Positions 26,695 through 38,156 are shown, numbered from the stretch's first letter. The stretch is 64,000 nucleotides of DNA from an uncultured Cohaesibacter sp. (GCF_963678225.1 NZ_OY782764.1:829001-893000), one strand, 5' to 3'. The notes: generated by a model not told the origin, from the sequence alone. A program made the numbers and translations.

Positions 26695-27603
26695 ATGGAA
26701 CTGCGCCATATCCGCTATTTTCTCGCCGTTGCCGAAGAGGGAAACTTCACCCGCGCGGCTGAGAAAGTGGGCATCGCCCAACCGCCCCTGAGCCAGCAAA
26801 TCCGGGATCTGGAAACGGAAATCGGCGTGCAGCTGTTTCACCGCGTGCCCCACGGTGCTGAACTGACGACCGCCGGACAAGCCTTTCTGGAACGCGTCAT
26901 CGCCTTGCCCAACATCGCCAAAGAGGCCAGCGAAGCGGCAAGACGGGCCGCCCGCGGCGAAACCGGCACCCTTAATCTGGGCTTCACCGGCGCCTCTCTG
27001 CTCAACCCGACGGTTTCCCGTCTCATCCGTACCTTTCGCCGCGATCATCCCGACGTCAGCTTCAAACTGGAAGAGGGTAACTCCGTCGAATTGCGCGATG
27101 ATCTGCTCAATGGCACGCTGGACATTGCCATTCTGCGCCCCAATCACGACGACCCGAAAAATATTCGCACTCATCCGCTTTCTTCGGAAAAGCTGATTGC
27201 CGCAATCCCGACATCACGCGATCCGGAGCCCGACAGCGATGAAATCGACCTGTTTCTATTGCGGGATGAACCGCTGGTCTTGACCCCACGCCATATCGGA
27301 TTGAGCCTGCATGATTCAGCGATTTCGGCCTGTCGTCGAGCAGGGTTCGAACCACGCCTCGGCCAGCCAGCACCGCAAATCACCTCGATCATGAGCATGG
27401 TTTCTGCCGAGCAGGGCATCTCGCTGGTGCCCGAATGCATGCGCCAGCTGGCCCTCGAGAATGTCAGCTACAAGCATCTCAAGGACTTGCCGATGAAAGC
27501 CACCATCGCCACAGCGATCCTGCGCGGAACACCCTCCCCCACCGCATCGGCCTTCATCACCCTTGCGCGCACCATCCACAATCAGGATCAGGCCCCTCTT
27601 TAA
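26695..27603 (+). CDS. LysR family transcriptional regulator
   Basis: This is a 302-residue LysR-type regulator. The N-terminal winged helix-turn-helix is MELRHIRYFLAVAEEG...FTRAAEKVGIAQPPLSQQI, followed by the linker helix and a periplasmic-binding-like effector domain (about 90-290). The start at 26695 has GAGAT upstream. It is divergent from the YnfM-like transporter and probably regulates that gene and itself; the effector is unknown. Confidence 0.9.
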   Translation: MELRHIRYFLAVAEEGNFTRAAEKVGIAQPPLSQQIRDLETEIGVQLFHRVPHGAELTTAGQAFLERVIALPNIAKEASEAARRAARGETGTLNLGFTGASLLNPTVSRLIRTFRRDHPDVSFKLEEGNSVELRDDLLNGTLDIAILRPNHDDPKNIRTHPLSSEKLIAAIPTSRDPEPDSDEIDLFLLRDEPLVLTPRHIGLSLHDSAISACRRAGFEPRLGQPAPQITSIMSMVSAEQGISLVPECMRQLALENVSYKHLKDLPMKATIATAILRGTPSPTASAFITLARTIHNQDQAPL

Positions 27604-27811
27604 AAGACCACCTCCCGCCCCGATATCTCAGATTGCATAAGCCACACCCTATACCAAAGTTGGAAAGCTTTGTTTGACGCAGCCTTAAGCAAATCATCGT
27701 ATCTTCATACATCAAGATTTTGTCGCACAAGGTGGATTCGGCGACAGAATGTCAAATTGCAGTCAATAAAGTCAGGCAGATCTTGGACAAACAGGGTCGC
27801 CGGAGGAAAAA

Positions 27812-30800
27812 ATGGCAACGGATTTAAAACGCGAGCACAAAAAGCTCATGGCGGAAGCCAAGGCACTGGCGGCAAAGAACAGTGCACTGGAAGCGGAGTT
27901 TCTGGAACGTTTCTTCATTCAGGGGGATATGGAAGATCTCTCGCGCTACAGCGCTGAAGAAATCGCGTTCCTTGCCCATCATTCCTTCGAGAAGTTCCAT
28001 ACGCCCTTTGATGGCAAACACCGGATCGACATTTTCGAGCCTTCCTTCAAGGCCAACAAGGATGCTGTCTCCAACCAGATCACCATCATCGAGTTGCACA
28101 ATATCAACAAGCCGTTTCTCGTCGATTCCATCATGGGCGAATTGCAGCAGGCAGGCCTTGGCATTCATCTGGTGCTGCACCCGATCATGAATGTGGAGCG
28201 CAACGGCGATGGGGAAGTTGTAGCCTTCAAAGAGCGCAAGGATGTGCAGACCAACCCGCAACTCAAGCGCGAAAGCCTCATTCACGTCCATATCTCGCGC
28301 ATTTCCGACAGCCAGAAGAGAAAAGACCTGCAAAAGACCCTCGACAGCATCCTTGATGATGTCGATTCAGTCGTCGATGACTGGAAGCCCATGCTGCTGC
28401 GGCTGGAAGAAACCATCGCCATCCTCAAGATCACACCCCCGCCACTGCCTGAAGGAGATGTCACCGAAACGGTGGAATTCCTGCGCTGGCTGGTCGACAA
28501 CAATTTCACTCTTCTGGGCATGCGCGAATATACCTTCGATGGCACCACCGAAGAGGGCGATCTGATTCGAACCAAGCGCGACGGGCTTGGCCTTTTACGC
28601 AACCCCGAAGTGCGCGTGCTGCGCCGGGGCAATGAGCTGGTGACGATGACGCCGGAAATCCGCGATTTCCTCCTGCGCCCCGAGCCTTTATTTATCACCA
28701 AGGCCAATGTGAAGACCAAGGTACACCGCCGTACCTACATGGATTATATCGGCATCAAGCGCTACGACGATGATGGCAAGCTGACGGGTGAATTGCGCAT
28801 TGTCGGCCTGTTCACCAACACTGCCTATAACCGTTCGGTCCTAAATATCCCGTTCCTGAGACGGAAGGTGGAAAGCATTATCGACATGGCGGCGGTTGAT
28901 CCGTCCGGCCATTCAGGCAAGGCCATGCTCAACGTGCTGGAAAATTATCCACGCGACGAGCTGTTCCAGACCGACAGCGAAACCCTGCTCTATCATTCAC
29001 AGGAAATCCTGCGCCTGCATCAGCGCCCACGTGTACGCGTGCTTTCCCGCGTAGATAAATTCAACCGCTTTGTCTCCTGCCTCGTATTCGTCCCTCGTGA
29101 CCGCTACAACACATCGGCCCGCATAGAAATCGGGCATTTGCTCAAAGACGTCTATGAGGGTCGGCTCTCCGCCGTTTATCCCGAATTCCCAGACGGGCCG
29201 CTTGCCCGCGTGCATTTCATCATCGGTCGTTCGGGCGGCAAGACCCCGGCGCCCTCGCGCACCATTCTTGAAGATGCCATCAACAGCATCGTGCGCACCT
29301 GGGTCGACAGTCTGTGCAAGGTCGTCAAAGCCAAAAATTCCATCAAGACAGCCAGCCGGCTGATTGACCGCTATTGCGTGGCCTTTTCCGATGCCTATCG
29401 CGATACCTTCCCTCCGGAAACGGCCATGAATGACATCACCATCATGGAAGGCATGGATGGCATCCACGACACCGCGATCCAGTTCTATCGCAAGGAGAAG
29501 GATCAGGACCATCGCATCACTCTGAAGATTTTCCATCAGGGGATGCCGATCCCTCTTTCCGAACGCGTGCCAATTCTGGAGAATATGGGCTTCCGTGTGA
29601 TCGACGAACGCTCCTATGAAATTGCACCTCTGGATTCAAACCGCAAATATTGGCTCCATGACATGGATCTTGAACGAGCCAGCGGCAAACCGATTCCCTT
29701 CAAGGATGTGCAGGATGATCTGGAAGCCTGCTTCCTGGCCGTTTGGAACGGGCTAGCCGAAAATGATGGCTACAACAAGCTTTCCATGGCTGCCGATCTG
29801 CCTTGGCGCGACATCACCGTGCTCAGAACCATTTCGCGCTATCTGCGTCAGGTCCGCATCCCCTATGATCAAGACTATATGTGGGAAACCCTCAACACTT
29901 ATCCTGATCTGGCTGCCCTTCTGGTTCACCTCTTCCATGCAAAATTCGATCCGGCGCAAGCCAAGCGTGAGGAAGAATGCAATCGCCTGTCAAACGGCAT
30001 TCTGACGGCCCTTGAGCAGGTTTCCAACCTTGACGACGACCGCATCCTACGAAAATTCCACGGTGTTATTCAGGCTACTCTGCGCACCAACTTCTACCAG
30101 CGCACACCAGACGGGGCCTATAAGCCAACCCTGTCACTCAAGCTTGATCCGCGCGCCATGGAAGACATGCCTGAACCGAAGCCCTTCCGCGAGATCTTCG
30201 TTTACAGCCCGAGGGTGGAAGGCCTGCATCTGCGCTTTGGCAAAGTTGCCCGCGGGGGCCTTAGATGGTCTGACCGTCCGCAGGATTTCCGCACCGAAGT
30301 GCTCGGCCTTGTAAAAGCCCAGCAGGTCAAGAATGCAGTGATCGTGCCGGTTGGCTCCAAGGGTGGCTTCGTGCCCAAGCATCTGCCGACCGAAGGCGGA
30401 CGCGAAGCTTTCATGGCAGAAGGCATTGAAACCTACAAGCTGTTCATCTCGGCCCTGTTGGACGTAACCGACAATCTGGAAGGCCAGACCATTCTGCCGC
30501 CAGAGAATGTCACCCGCCACGACGGAGATGACCCTTACCTTGTTGTCGCTGCCGACAAGGGCACCGCCACCTTCTCTGATATCGCCAACGGCATTTCCGA
30601 ATCCTATGACTTCTGGCTCGGCGATGCCTTCGCCTCCGGCGGTTCAGCAGGTTATGACCATAAGAAAATGGGCATAACAGCCCGCGGCGCATGGGAAGCG
30701 GTCAAACGACACTTCCGCGAGATGGATCGCGATATCCAGAGCGAACCCTTCACCGCCGTTGGCGTGGGCGACATGTCTGGCGACGTCTTCGGCAATGGCA

Positions 30801-32641
30801 TGTTACTCTCCAAGGAAACACGGCTCATCGCAGCCTTCGACCACAGGGACATCTTCATTGATCCGGATCCCGATCCGGCCAGAAGCTGGAAGGAACGCAA
30901 GCGTGTCTTCGATCTGGGCCGTTCCTCCTGGCGCGACTATGACGAGAGCCTGATTTCCAAGGGAGGTGGCATCTTCTCGCGCACAGAGAAATCCATTTCC
31001 CTTTCCAAGGAAGCCAAGGCAGTCCTCGGGATAGCCAAAACCAAGGTCACGCCGCAAGAGCTGATGAAGGCCATTCTGATGGCTCCTGCCGATCTATTGT
31101 GGTTCGGCGGTATCGGCACCTATATTCGCGCCAGCTCGGAAACCGACGCAGATGCGGATGATCGCGCCAATGATGCCATTCGCGTCACGCCCAAGGATCT
31201 GCGCGTCAAGGTGATCGGCGAAGGTGCCAACCTCGGTGTCACCCAGCGGGCTCGAATCGAGTTCGACCATCTGGGCGGGCGCTGCAACTCCGACGCCATC
31301 GACAACTCCGCAGGCGTCAACAGCTCCGATATGGAGGTCAATATCAAGATCGCCTTCGGTGCTGCTATCCGCGAGAACAAGATCAATCTGGATGGCCGCA
31401 ACAAGCTGCTTGTCGAAATGACAGAAAATGTCTCCGAGCTGATCCTGCGCAACAACTATCTCCAGACCCTCTCCATCTCGCTCACCGAGCTGCGCGGCAT
31501 GGAAGACTTCGGCTATCAACGCCGCCTGATGGAACGGCTCGAAGAAGCCGGTGAGCTGGACCGTGTGGTTGAGTTCCTGCCCGACAATGAAGCCCTCAAG
31601 GAGGCCCGCAAGAAGGGCCAACCCCTCAGCCGTGCCGAAGTGGGGCTACTGCTGGCCTATGCCAAAAACTCGCTCTATGAAGAGCTGCTGCATAGCGACT
31701 TCCCCGACGAGAGCTATCTCGAACATGAGCTGATGCATTATTTCCCAGAGAAAATGCGTGAAGCCTATGCCGAGGAAATCAAGAGCCATCGCTTGCGCCG
31801 TGAAATTATCTCGACGGTTATTTCCAACTCGATGATCAACCGAGGCGGAGCAACGCTCATCCCGCGCATTGCCGACAAGACGGGCGCGTCTGCCAAAGAC
31901 ATTGCCAGAGCCTATGTGACGGTGCGCGATTCCTTCGATCTGCCTGCCCTCAACGCAAGCATCGACGCGCTCGACAACAAGATCTCCGGAGCCGTACAGC
32001 TGGAGCTGTATGGAGAAATCCAGAAGCTGCTGCTGGGCAACATCCAGTGGTTCATGCGCAATATCCCCGCATCCACCCCGATTGCAGAAACCGTAGCTCT
32101 TTATAAAAAAGGCATCAGCGCGCTTTCTGGCAATATGGATCAATATCTGCCCACCTACCTTACGGACCTCGTACAAAGCGACACCCGCAAGTTCGAGCAG
32201 AAGAATATTCCATCTGATCTGGCCGCGAGAATTGCGCGCCTCTTCCTGATCGCGGATATTCCGGACATGGTGCAGATTGCAGAAAAATCCCAACATTCGC
32301 TCAATGAAGTTGCAGAGGCCTATTTTGCTGTGGCAGGCCACTTCAATATCGGCCGCATTGATGCGATCGCCGAGGATCTTGATGTGTCCGACTATTATGA
32401 AGGGCTGGCTCTGGATCGTGTCCGCGATTCCATCTCCTCCGCTCATAATCAGATGACCGCTTATGTTCTGGGGCTGGCAACCAAGGAGAAAAGCGGTATG
32501 GAAATCTGGCTTGAGCAGGAAGGTGCTGCCATCAAACGCACGGTCAAGTCTGTCAACATGATCACCCAGAGCGATGATCTGACAGTTTCGAAATTGTCCG
32601 TTGCCGCTGGCTTGCTGGAGGATCTGGCAAGACTGGTCTGA
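27812..32641 (+). CDS. gdhB: NAD-specific glutamate dehydrogenase, large (180-kDa) class
   Basis: This 1609-residue enzyme interconverts glutamate and 2-oxoglutarate with NAD, mainly for glutamate catabolism. It belongs to the large GDH class found in Pseudomonas, Caulobacter and Streptomyces. The N-terminal half carries ACT-like regulatory domains (for example HNINKPFLVDSIMGELQQAG near residue 95). The catalytic core starts near 800 (GKVARGGLRWSDRPQDFRTE, VPVGSKGGFV). The Rossmann part includes GVGDMSGDVFGNGMLLS and IGEGANLGVTQRARIEF. An unusually large C-terminal helical domain follows. The ATG has GGAGG upstream. It is a single gene. Confidence 0.95.
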   Translation: MATDLKREHKKLMAEAKALAAKNSALEAEFLERFFIQGDMEDLSRYSAEEIAFLAHHSFEKFHTPFDGKHRIDIFEPSFKANKDAVSNQITIIELHNINKPFLVDSIMGELQQAGLGIHLVLHPIMNVERNGDGEVVAFKERKDVQTNPQLKRESLIHVHISRISDSQKRKDLQKTLDSILDDVDSVVDDWKPMLLRLEETIAILKITPPPLPEGDVTETVEFLRWLVDNNFTLLGMREYTFDGTTEEGDLIRTKRDGLGLLRNPEVRVLRRGNELVTMTPEIRDFLLRPEPLFITKANVKTKVHRRTYMDYIGIKRYDDDGKLTGELRIVGLFTNTAYNRSVLNIPFLRRKVESIIDMAAVDPSGHSGKAMLNVLENYPRDELFQTDSETLLYHSQEILRLHQRPRVRVLSRVDKFNRFVSCLVFVPRDRYNTSARIEIGHLLKDVYEGRLSAVYPEFPDGPLARVHFIIGRSGGKTPAPSRTILEDAINSIVRTWVDSLCKVVKAKNSIKTASRLIDRYCVAFSDAYRDTFPPETAMNDITIMEGMDGIHDTAIQFYRKEKDQDHRITLKIFHQGMPIPLSERVPILENMGFRVIDERSYEIAPLDSNRKYWLHDMDLERASGKPIPFKDVQDDLEACFLAVWNGLAENDGYNKLSMAADLPWRDITVLRTISRYLRQVRIPYDQDYMWETLNTYPDLAALLVHLFHAKFDPAQAKREEECNRLSNGILTALEQVSNLDDDRILRKFHGVIQATLRTNFYQRTPDGAYKPTLSLKLDPRAMEDMPEPKPFREIFVYSPRVEGLHLRFGKVARGGLRWSDRPQDFRTEVLGLVKAQQVKNAVIVPVGSKGGFVPKHLPTEGGREAFMAEGIETYKLFISALLDVTDNLEGQTILPPENVTRHDGDDPYLVVAADKGTATFSDIANGISESYDFWLGDAFASGGSAGYDHKKMGITARGAWEAVKRHFREMDRDIQSEPFTAVGVGDMSGDVFGNGMLLSKETRLIAAFDHRDIFIDPDPDPARSWKERKRVFDLGRSSWRDYDESLISKGGGIFSRTEKSISLSKEAKAVLGIAKTKVTPQELMKAILMAPADLLWFGGIGTYIRASSETDADADDRANDAIRVTPKDLRVKVIGEGANLGVTQRARIEFDHLGGRCNSDAIDNSAGVNSSDMEVNIKIAFGAAIRENKINLDGRNKLLVEMTENVSELILRNNYLQTLSISLTELRGMEDFGYQRRLMERLEEAGELDRVVEFLPDNEALKEARKKGQPLSRAEVGLLLAYAKNSLYEELLHSDFPDESYLEHELMHYFPEKMREAYAEEIKSHRLRREIISTVISNSMINRGGATLIPRIADKTGASAKDIARAYVTVRDSFDLPALNASIDALDNKISGAVQLELYGEIQKLLLGNIQWFMRNIPASTPIAETVALYKKGISALSGNMDQYLPTYLTDLVQSDTRKFEQKNIPSDLAARIARLFLIADIPDMVQIAEKSQHSLNEVAEAYFAVAGHFNIGRIDAIAEDLDVSDYYEGLALDRVRDSISSAHNQMTAYVLGLATKEKSGMEIWLEQEGAAIKRTVKSVNMITQSDDLTVSKLSVAAGLLEDLARLV

Positions 32642-33120
32642 CGCTATACCGACAAGACCACAGAAATACAGAACAGCCCTTTGGCATCCGTCATCGGGCT
32701 GTTTTTCTTTTATGGTCTTTGCATTTTGCGTTTTGAGGTCTATCCCTATGGCAACGAGCCTACCATCCGGCCCTCGCCATTCCGCAAAGTCATGATCATC
32801 GAATATTTCCTCAAAGGCGAAAGCCTTGCCTGATCCACGACTTTGGACCATGGTTTTCTCAAGTCTCCGGCGGCTCCGCCAGAGGGATGGTGCAGGACGC
32901 TCCCGGCACTGTCACTTCCCAATATAACCTGCCTTTAACATCTGTGATGGATCGATCCGGTCATGAAACAAGGCAAGCTGAAATGGTTAACAACCATCCA
33001 AGGCGTGCAATTTGCGTCCCTTTCCGCTTGCAAGAGTTAAAACTGCCTTAACCAAAAGCCAGCTAAAATGATCGCCGATTTACCACAACACCCAAGGCTT
33101 TCGAAAGGCCCAGATTCCCA
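32642..33120. other. gdhB-aminotransferase intergenic region with an orphan coding-like stretch
   Basis: Apart from the gdhB terminator, the stretch 32726-32833 reads as 35 codons (from a TTG) with native-looking codon use, including EVYPYGNEPTIRPSPFRKVM and ending in TGA. There is no good start codon or ribosome site, so it may be a very small gene or the tail of a lost one. The remaining 290 bases show no gene and should hold the aminotransferase promoter. Confidence 0.35.
32673..32710 (+). terminator. Rho-independent terminator of gdhB
   Basis: ACAGCCC pairs with GGGCTGT around a 16-base loop, followed by TTTTTCTTTT, 31 bases after the stop. Confidence 0.8.
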
Positions 33121-34323
33121 ATGCAAGACGAACGTTCCCCTTTCCAGAAACTCGCAGATCTGCTGGATGGTGTTGTACCGGTCAATGAAAAAGACGCCCA
33201 GCCAATCAATATGACCATTGGCGAGCCGCGCCATGCCCTTCCTGATTTCATCCCCGATGTGATCATGAAAAACGCGCAGTATTTCCGCCCCTATCCGCAG
33301 ATGCGTGGTACCGACGAGTTCCGCAAGGCGGTAGAAGACTGGTTGAACTGGCGCTATGATCTGGGTGGTCTGCCGCTGGGAGAGAAGAATATCCTGCCGC
33401 TCAATGGCACCCGCGAAGGGCTGTTCCATGCCTGCGTTGGCGCGCGCGACTATGCCCGCTCCCAGTTTGGCAAAGACACGAGCAATGCCGCTGTCCTGCT
33501 GCCAAACCCTTTCTATCACACCTATAAGGGTGCCGCTGCGGCAATTGATGCGGAACAGATTTTCCTCAATGGCACCGCAGAAACCGGCTTTCTGCCAGAT
33601 CTGGATGAACTGGCCAAGGAAACAGATCTACTCGAGCGAACCATCGCCTTCTATTATGCCTCGCCAGCCAACCCGCAAGGCAATGTGGCTGACATCGCCA
33701 CATGGAAAAAGCTTATTGCCCTTGCGCGCAAGCATCGCTTCTTTATCTTTGCGGACGAGTGCTATTCCGAGCTTTATCGTGAGACGCCCCCTGCCGGTAT
33801 CCTTCAGGCTTGCGAAGGCGATTTCTCGAATGTTGTGACTTTCCACTCGCTCTCCAAGCGCTCCAACCTTGCTGGCATGCGCTGTGGCTTTGCCGCAGGG
33901 GACGGTGCCTTCATGACCCAGTGGACGAAATACCGCAACCTGGTTGCCCCTCAGGTATCCATGGCGATACAAGCAGCAGCGGCGGCGGCCTATCGCGATG
34001 AAGAGCATGTGAAGGAAAACCGCAGGCTCTATAATGAAAAATTCGATGCGGCCCGCCGTATTTTGGGCAAAGAGCTGCCTTATGAAACGCCCCCTGCAGG
34101 CTTTTTCCTCTGGCTTGATGTCAGCGCCTTTGGCGATGACGTCTCAGTTACGCAAAAGCTCTGGAAGGAAGTCGGGGTAAAAGTCATTCCGGGCTCCTAT
34201 CTTGCGCGCGAAGACCGCTCCGGTGTCAACCCCGGCGACGGGTTCCTGCGCCTTGCACTGGTGGGAGACCTTGCAGAAACAGAAGAAGCCCTGACGAGAC
34301 TGCGCACCTGCCTGATCAACTGA
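33121..34323 (+). CDS. Class I/II aminotransferase (DapC-like)
   Basis: This is a PLP-dependent aminotransferase of fold type I, 400 residues. The Schiff-base lysine is in HSLSKRSNLAGMRCGF. The cofactor residues are NPFYHTY, ASPANPQGN and FADECYSELYR. It resembles N-succinyl-LL-diaminopimelate aminotransferases (DapC) of alphaproteobacteria, which act in lysine and peptidoglycan precursor synthesis, but other substrates are possible. No good ribosome site precedes the ATG. It is followed by ftsK 101 bases downstream. Confidence 0.87.
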   Translation: MQDERSPFQKLADLLDGVVPVNEKDAQPINMTIGEPRHALPDFIPDVIMKNAQYFRPYPQMRGTDEFRKAVEDWLNWRYDLGGLPLGEKNILPLNGTREGLFHACVGARDYARSQFGKDTSNAAVLLPNPFYHTYKGAAAAIDAEQIFLNGTAETGFLPDLDELAKETDLLERTIAFYYASPANPQGNVADIATWKKLIALARKHRFFIFADECYSELYRETPPAGILQACEGDFSNVVTFHSLSKRSNLAGMRCGFAAGDGAFMTQWTKYRNLVAPQVSMAIQAAAAAAYRDEEHVKENRRLYNEKFDAARRILGKELPYETPPAGFFLWLDVSAFGDDVSVTQKLWKEVGVKVIPGSYLAREDRSGVNPGDGFLRLALVGDLAETEEALTRLRTCLIN

Positions 34324-34424
34324 TCAGGCATCCACCAACCGGCGACCGGCCGCGTCTTTTTCAGGGTGAACAGGAAAGCCACACAAGTTGAAATGGGGCA
34401 AATGAAACTGGAACTGAGCAGATC

Positions 34425-37235
34425 ATGACCACATTCGACGACTATCGAACCGCACCCTATGAAGGCGGAGCAATGGGAAGACGAGATCGCGATGGAGCTT
34501 TGAAACATGCCTTGCGCCGCAATGCCTATGCAGGCCTTGGGCTGCTGGGGCTATTGCTTTGCGCCGTCGTGGCCACCAGTCTGGTCACATGGCATGTGGC
34601 CGACCCGAGCTTGTCCAACGCCACGGAAGTCAGCCCGCGCAATGCATTCGGGCTGGCAGGCGCCATCATTTCCGATCTCAGTTTTCAGGGGTTGGGGCTG
34701 GCTTCAGCCTTCCTGATCATCACCCCAACGGTCTGGTTCTGGCGGCTCGTGCTCATGCGTCCGGCCCGCATCAGTCGCAACCGCTTCATGGGCTGGTTTG
34801 CCGGGCTGTGCATGCTTGCCATTGCCTGCTCAACCATTCCCGTGCCTGACAGCTGGCCACTGCCACTCAGCCTTGGCGGCATGGTGGGCGACGCCTTTCT
34901 TTCGGTCGTAAGCCGCTTTGACACTGAGGTCATGCAGGGGCTTGGTGCCGTGCTTGTGGGCGCAGGCACCGCCTTTCTGGGCGTTCTCATTCTTCTCGCT
35001 TCCATGGATATGGGCCTCAAGGATCTGACCTTCCGCCGCAAACCGGCTGCCACGTTCGAGCAAGAAGAAGCTGAACCCTACGACGAAGCCGATTATGAAG
35101 AGGACGACTGGGACGAAGAAGATAGCGAAGCCTATGCCCAAGCCCCCGATGGCTCCGGCACGCTTGATCGCACCAAGGGCCCTGCGTCAAAACGCGGCTC
35201 CTTCTTCTCGGTGCCGATCGGTGCTTTGAACCACTGGTATCTCTCACGCCGCGCCAACAAGGCCCGCAAGGCAAGAGAACGCGAGATTGAGCGGCAGGAA
35301 AAGGCCAAGAAGCCATCCTTCTTCTCGCGCCTTCTGGCCGATGACGATGATGGTCTGGACGCCCTGACCGATCGCATGGAACCACGCCTTGAGCGCTCGG
35401 CCCAACCGGGCTACCAGCAGCAAAAACCCGGGCCAGCCCCGGACATGGGCTACTCCGGACCTGAAGATTTTGCGCCGCAGTCTGCGGCAGGCTATGAGGA
35501 CTATGACGAGGAGGACGACTGGAACGACGATGGCCCTTATCAGTCTTCCCCTGTCGGCATTGCGCCTCCCGAACTGAACCGACCCTCCAGCCAGCCGGGC
35601 AACCGCGCCGAGACCAACGAGAGAGCCCAGACCAAACCCGCAGGCGTTCCGGCCCGAGGCGGCAAAGGCAAGGGCAAACGCATGGTCAAGGCGGGGCAGG
35701 GCAATCTGTTCAGCCGTCAGGATGAATATCAATTCCCGTCTCTGGATATCCTTTCCGAGCCGGAAAGTCTGGGCCCCAATGCAGGCCTTACCGCTGACCA
35801 ACTCGAGCACAATGCCCGTCTTCTGGAAGGTGTTCTCTCGGATTTCGGCATCCGCGGCGAAATCATCAAAGTACGCCCCGGCCCTGTAGTCACGCTTTAT
35901 GAGCTTGAACCGGCGCCGGGCATCAAATCATCCCGCGTTATCGGCCTTGCTGACGATATCGCCCGTTCCATGAGCGCTATCTCCGCGCGTGTGGCCGTGG
36001 TTCCGGGCCGCAATGCCATCGGCATCGAATTGCCGAACGCCAGACGGGAAACCGTCTATTTGCGTGAAATGCTGGCCTCCAAGGATTTCGAGAAATCCAA
36101 GGCCAAGTTGCCCATCTGCCTTGGCAAGAATATCTCCGGCGATCCGGTGGTCGTCGATCTGGCCCGCATGCCCCACGTGCTGGTGGCCGGCACCACCGGT
36201 TCGGGTAAGTCGGTCTCGATCAACACCACCATTCTCTCGCTGCTATACCGGCATCGCCCGGAAGAATGCCGCCTGATCATGATTGACCCGAAAATGCTGG
36301 AGCTCTCGGTCTATGATGGCATCCCGCATCTGCTGACCCCGGTTGTGACCGACCCGTCCAAGGCGGTTGTCGCCCTCAAATGGGCCGTGCGCGAGATGGA
36401 ACAGCGCTATAAGAACATGTCCAAGATGGGCGTGCGCAACATCGACGGCTTCAACAAGCGCGTGCGCGATTCGCTGGCCAAGGGCGACGATGTGACCCGC
36501 ACCATCCAGACCGGCTTTGATCCGGACACCGGCGAACCGATCTACGAGCAGGAAACGCTCGACCTCGAACCGATGCCATTCATCGTCATCATCGTTGACG
36601 AGATGGCCGACCTGATGATGGTCGCAGGCAAGGACATCGAAGGCGCCATCCAGCGTCTGGCCCAGATGGCCCGTGCCGCCGGTATCCATTTGATCATGGC
36701 CACCCAGCGCCCGTCTGTCGACGTCATCACCGGTACCATCAAGGCCAACTTCCCGACCCGTATGTCCTTCCAGGTGACCTCCAAGATCGACAGCCGCACC
36801 ATTTTGGGTGAAATGGGCGCAGAACAGCTACTCGGCATGGGCGACATGCTCTATATGGCCGGTGGCGGCCGCATCCAGCGTGTCCATGGCGCCTTTGTTG
36901 CCGATGAGGAAGTCGAGGAAATCGTCGCCCATCTGAAACTACAGGGCACGCCGGATTATCTGGAAGCCGTAACGGAAGAAAGCGACGCTGATCAGGGAGA
37001 CAGTTCCTCAGCCGGAGGCAGCTCCAGCGACGCAGAAACCCTATATGACAAGGCCGTCGATATCGTTCTGAGAGATCGCAAAGCCTCGACAAGCTACATC
37101 CAGCGCCGCCTATCCATTGGCTACAACCGGGCCGCAACACTCATCGAGCAGATGGAACAACAGGGCGTGATCAGCCCGGCGAACCATGCCGGAAAACGCG
37201 AAATTCTGGTTCCCGAAGAGGGCGCAACCATGTAG
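34425..37235 (+). CDS. ftsK: DNA translocase FtsK
   Basis: FtsK pumps chromosomal DNA through the division septum and directs XerCD recombination at dif. The 936-residue protein has N-terminal membrane helices (about 35-55, 75-102, 120-140, 160-190). A long acidic, Pro/Gln-rich linker follows (about 200-440). The motor domain has Walker A GTTGSGKS near residue 590 and Walker [11 protein letters not shown] near 720, then [13 protein letters not shown]-terminal gamma winged-helix domain (about 870-930, [20 protein letters not shown]) binds KOPS. An ATG at 34473, with GGCGGAG upstream, is an alternative start. Confidence 0.97.
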   Translation: MTTFDDYRTAPYEGGAMGRRDRDGALKHALRRNAYAGLGLLGLLLCAVVATSLVTWHVADPSLSNATEVSPRNAFGLAGAIISDLSFQGLGLASAFLIITPTVWFWRLVLMRPARISRNRFMGWFAGLCMLAIACSTIPVPDSWPLPLSLGGMVGDAFLSVVSRFDTEVMQGLGAVLVGAGTAFLGVLILLASMDMGLKDLTFRRKPAATFEQEEAEPYDEADYEEDDWDEEDSEAYAQAPDGSGTLDRTKGPASKRGSFFSVPIGALNHWYLSRRANKARKAREREIERQEKAKKPSFFSRLLADDDDGLDALTDRMEPRLERSAQPGYQQQKPGPAPDMGYSGPEDFAPQSAAGYEDYDEEDDWNDDGPYQSSPVGIAPPELNRPSSQPGNRAETNERAQTKPAGVPARGGKGKGKRMVKAGQGNLFSRQDEYQFPSLDILSEPESLGPNAGLTADQLEHNARLLEGVLSDFGIRGEIIKVRPGPVVTLYELEPAPGIKSSRVIGLADDIARSMSAISARVAVVPGRNAIGIELPNARRETVYLREMLASKDFEKSKAKLPICLGKNISGDPVVVDLARMPHVLVAGTTGSGKSVSINTTILSLLYRHRPEECRLIMIDPKMLELSVYDGIPHLLTPVVTDPSKAVVALKWAVREMEQRYKNMSKMGVRNIDGFNKRVRDSLAKGDDVTRTIQTGFDPDTGEPIYEQETLDLEPMPFIVIIVDEMADLMMVAGKDIEGAIQRLAQMARAAGIHLIMATQRPSVDVITGTIKANFPTRMSFQVTSKIDSRTILGEMGAEQLLGMGDMLYMAGGGRIQRVHGAFVADEEVEEIVAHLKLQGTPDYLEAVTEESDADQGDSSSAGGSSSDAETLYDKAVDIVLRDRKASTSYIQRRLSIGYNRAATLIEQMEQQGVISPANHAGKREILVPEEGATM

Positions 37236-37409
37236 CCTCGCTACACGCCCCTGCGGGTGGCGCAGAGAGAAGAAGACACCCTTGCGGCGCCGAAAACAAA
37301 CAATCGTCAGATTTGTTTCGTCATTCTGCCGCATTGGCTTGCTATTGAAATATGCAGGGCAGACCGTACATTGATGCGGAGAAATATTAAAAAGAACGAA
37401 GGCAAGCTT

Positions 37410-38105
37410 ATGGACGACTATTATTCTGATGGCCCAACCACCGCGCAAAACAAAAAACTGATGGCAAAAACTGCTCATTCGTTCCGCTTGGGAGCCCTGC
37501 TTGTTGCCAGCCTTTTCATGGTGTTGGCTTCTGGCTTTGCCCCTTCCGCGCAAGCGGCTCTCAATGAAACCTCGGTCAAAGCGCTGGACACCATCTCCAA
37601 GGCCTTCAACGCGACCAAAACCATGAATGGTGAGTTCATTCAAACCGCCCCAAATGGTGACACGCTGCAAGGTTATTTCTTCATCGAGCGTCCGGGCAAG
37701 ATCCGTTTCTATTATTCGAAACCCTCTTACACGGACATCATTTCCGACGGCAAAACCCTGTCCATTGAAGACCGCAAGCTCAAGACACAAGACATCTATC
37801 CCCTGAGCAAAACCCCCTTGCGCGTTCTTTTGTCAGAAAATCTGGATCTCGCCCGCGATCCGCGCGTGCGTCAGGCCAGCATCGCTGATGATATCGTCTC
37901 GGTGGTAGTGGAACAGGAAAGCCTGTTTGGGGACGGCATCCTGACCCTCATCTTCGACAGGGAACAGTCCCTTCTGCGCCAGTGGACCATTCGGGATGCC
38001 AACGGCAATGATACCACCGTTACCGTTTTCAATGTGGAAACCGGCAAACCGATCAAACCCTCTGTTTTCGAAATCAAATATGATCTGAGCCCGTCAAACG
38101 ACTGA
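37410..38105 (+). CDS. lolA: Outer-membrane lipoprotein carrier protein LolA
   Basis: LolA is a periplasmic chaperone that takes lipoproteins from LolCDE to the outer membrane. A Sec signal peptide (hydrophobic core LGALLVASLFMVLASG, cleavage after AQA) leads into the mature protein. The LolA beta-sheet signature is visible: FNATKTMNGEFIQTAPNGDTLQG (opening part), FYYSKPSYTDIISDGKTLSI. The start at 37410 has GAAGG upstream, but ATG 37461 would give a more usual signal peptide. It follows ftsK, an arrangement common in alphaproteobacteria. Confidence 0.92.
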   Translation: MDDYYSDGPTTAQNKKLMAKTAHSFRLGALLVASLFMVLASGFAPSAQAALNETSVKALDTISKAFNATKTMNGEFIQTAPNGDTLQGYFFIERPGKIRFYYSKPSYTDIISDGKTLSIEDRKLKTQDIYPLSKTPLRVLLSENLDLARDPRVRQASIADDIVSVVVEQESLFGDGILTLIFDREQSLLRQWTIRDANGNDTTVTVFNVETGKPIKPSVFEIKYDLSPSND

Positions 38106-38156
38106 CCCGTTGGCAGACAGCCCGGACCTTTAGAGATTCAGCAAAAGTGAATGATT

